The notes under the pieces were generated by a model. It made no database searches. It was given only the letters and a program-made list of their open reading frames with translations, and was not told the DNA's origin. A program made the position numbers and the translations under genes. This document shows, piece by piece, positions 62,615 to 64,000 of a DNA stretch of 64,000 nt (the stretch's first letter is position 1; each line of letters opens with the position of its first letter). Source of the DNA: Hippasteria phrygiana (Eukaryota > Echinodermata > Asteroidea > Valvatida > Goniasteridae); assembly GCA_037893225.1 (NCBI GenBank), contig JAZGUH010000113.1:1984001-2048000 (forward strand). The letters are read 5' to 3'.

Positions 62615-63274
62615 GACTTTTTTTTGACTTTTCCAAGGAAAACTTTATTTAAATCCTTGAAATATACAAAATAATACATAATGTATGTACATAATTAAAA
62701 GAATTGTGAGAAAAATACATTAAGTACTGTAAAGCACTGTAAAACAAAGAGTAAACCAATAATACAAAGTAATTGCATAAACATTAGAAACCAAAAATTA
62801 AACTATTTATGCAAGGGAGCATAAGAAAGGAGAAAAGAAGGGGGATCCTGTACGGCCGGGGAAACAGCACGATTTTGGCTGACCCCGTCGAGGATCCCCG
62901 GGAGGGGGAGCCACCAGATAACTGGGTGTGGGCCATATGGCCCACTCCGGCGGCTCCCAAAGGGGTAGGCGAAAGAAAAAGAAGGGAGAGAAAGGGGTAG
63001 GGACCTAGATAGACCCTGGGATGGGAGGGGGAGGGTGGACCGAGAGGGGTCAGAGAGGTGGGGAGGGGGGGGGGGGGGGGGAACAACCATGTCACAATTA
63101 CAAAATTGGGGACATAAATTGTAAATGGTAGAGGGGGAACAAAAGGGAGCGAATGGGCTAGGGCCAGCCCGAGTCCCAGTGGCAGAGCCGTAACACGTCA
63201 CACCTAAGCTAAGGCGAACAGCTATCAAGGACTCGGGCTAGTGACCCCACCCCGCCAAGAATACACCTATTTGT
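62615..63274 (-). other. E9 3' UTR, mosaic
   Basis: 660 nt, the shortest 3' UTR here. Palindrome 62928-62945; G-run of about 16 near 63065-63081; AATAAA 62644-62649; terminal hairpin 62629-62642 with loop CTTG, which allows one extra pair. The small hairpin AGGGTCC...GGACCCT of the other copies is altered here (AGGGACCTAGATAGACCCT). Confidence 0.72.
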
Positions 63275-64000
63275 TTAAAAGAACCATGTCAAAACGTTAT
63301 TATTACAGACTAGGAGGGCATTATTTATACACCATTTATTACAGAAAGCATTGACGTTATCCGACATTTTATAATAAGTGAAATCAAGGAGAATTTTGCT
63401 TCTAAGGCGGTGCTGCCATATAATAAGGGGTTCAACGAACCGGGAGGTACGATATAAGAAATATATGATATTTTTGCAGCTGATGATGAGGAAGTTCGCT
63501 AGACAAACCGCCTCCTTTTTGCGCCCCTTGGCGTGCGGAATCAGCGCCCAATAGACGTCAAAGTTGAGTTGTAGAGACGGAAGTAGACGATGGAGCAGTG
63601 AGTGAAGCAGATTGAGAACAGGTTGTATAGCCGGACAGATAATGAAGAGGTGATGGATCGAGCCCTTCTCTCCGCACCATCCGCAGGTAGAAGATATGTC
63701 AGGGTTGAGATGATGTAGGACGGAGAGAGAGGGCAGAAAGTTGTGAAACAACTTAAACTGAACGTCGCCCTCTTTCTTGGAGGTAGGAAGTTTGTAAATG
63801 TTCCGCCATTGAAGTTGGGTGGAGGAATTGAGGAAGCCCAGTGTGTGCCAGTGAGAGGAGGAGAAGCTTGAATGATGGTTGATCTCCTCGTTGAAAATGG
63901 CATACATAGATTTGGATGGTGCGGAGAGTCCATTGTTGTAGGAAGGTAAGTTGAAACCGACTGGACAGTCCGGAAGAATGGAGATGTTTTGAAGATCGGA
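63275..64000 (-). CDS. E9 ORF2, C-terminal 241 residues (truncated by window edge)
   Basis: Open from the window edge to the stop at 63275. The last 210 residues are identical to the E6 ORF2 C-terminus, including CGWCGEKGSIHHLFIIC. The nucleotide sequence differs by at least one silent change (63562). Confidence 0.93.
   Translation of the reverse strand, partial: SDLQNISILPDCPVGFNLPSYNNGLSAPSKSMYAIFNEEINHHSSFSSSHWHTLGFLNSSTQLQWRNIYKLPTSKKEGDVQFKLFHNFLPSLSVLHHLNPDISSTCGWCGEKGSIHHLFIICPAIQPVLNLLHSLLHRLLPSLQLNFDVYWALIPHAKGRKKEAVCLANFLIISCKNIIYFLYRTSRFVEPLIIWQHRLRSKILLDFTYYKMSDNVNAFCNKWCINNALLVCNNNVLTWFF

Larger units (their letters stand above)
62615..64000 (-). mobile_element. E9: Tx1-clade TTC-targeted retrotransposon, 3' part only (window edge)
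   Basis: The 3' 1386 bp of a ninth element; the rest lies beyond position 64000. ORF2 is of E6 type. The distal 3' UTR (62640-62800) matches no other copy in the window, while 62806-62848 resembles E7 and the part after 62888 resembles E6. Confidence 0.93.

Overview
The window is eukaryotic, most likely from a non-mammalian metazoan (I cannot name the species). It contains no recognisable host gene. There are no rRNA or tRNA genes, no CRISPR array and no prokaryotic-style operon. Everything I can identify is repetitive DNA.

Left part (1-9862). After about 1 kb with nothing recognisable comes a repeat field built on doubled copies of the palindrome TGACGTCA, the consensus cAMP-response element. 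Older, divergent copies fill about 1.2-5.6 kb. From about 5640 to 9862 it becomes a regular tandem satellite of about 604 bp with about nine TGACGTCA octamers per unit. Some copies end in short (GAA)n tracts, and two of those tracts are followed by a 51-bp hairpin minisatellite.

Right part (9863-64000). This is a head-to-tail array of nine non-LTR retrotransposons (E1-E9), all coded on the minus strand, each about 6.5 kb and separated only by (GAA)n, which is (TTC)n on the coding strand. Each element has a 5' UTR of about 210 nt and an ORF1 of 522-550 aa (gag-like, one CCHC zinc knuckle, Pro/Ser-rich linker, conserved C-terminal helical block). It then has an ORF2 of about 1300 aa (APE-type endonuclease, reverse transcriptase with YADD, C-terminal CCHC) and a 660-800 nt 3' UTR ending in AATAAA, a small hairpin, an A-run and the TTC repeat. 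The RT motifs place them in the Tx1 clade of the L1 group. The (TTC)n target matches what I remember of the microsatellite-specific Koshi-type families. Each insertion leaves TTC repeat on both sides, so the target is regenerated and arrays can grow. Strand-specific targeting explains the uniform orientation.

Subfamily A is E1 and E5 (ORF1 begins MASRAEP). Subfamily B is E2-E4 and E6-E8 (ORF1 begins MTSQANTSV); the partial E9 groups with B by its ORF2. E5, E6, E7 and E8 have both ORFs intact and are candidates for activity. E1 ORF2 is broken by one extra base in an A-run. E2, E3 and E4 share one identical +1 frameshift and repeat with an exact 6531-bp period, so they arose by DNA duplication (or assembly duplication), not by separate retrotranspositions. 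E8 and E9 look like mosaics with 3' UTR parts from different sublineages.

The most novel-looking signal is in the 3' UTRs. Several stems are kept by compensatory changes, and nearly all imperfect pairs are G-U on the sense RNA strand, which points to a conserved RNA fold that may be recognised by the element's own proteins.
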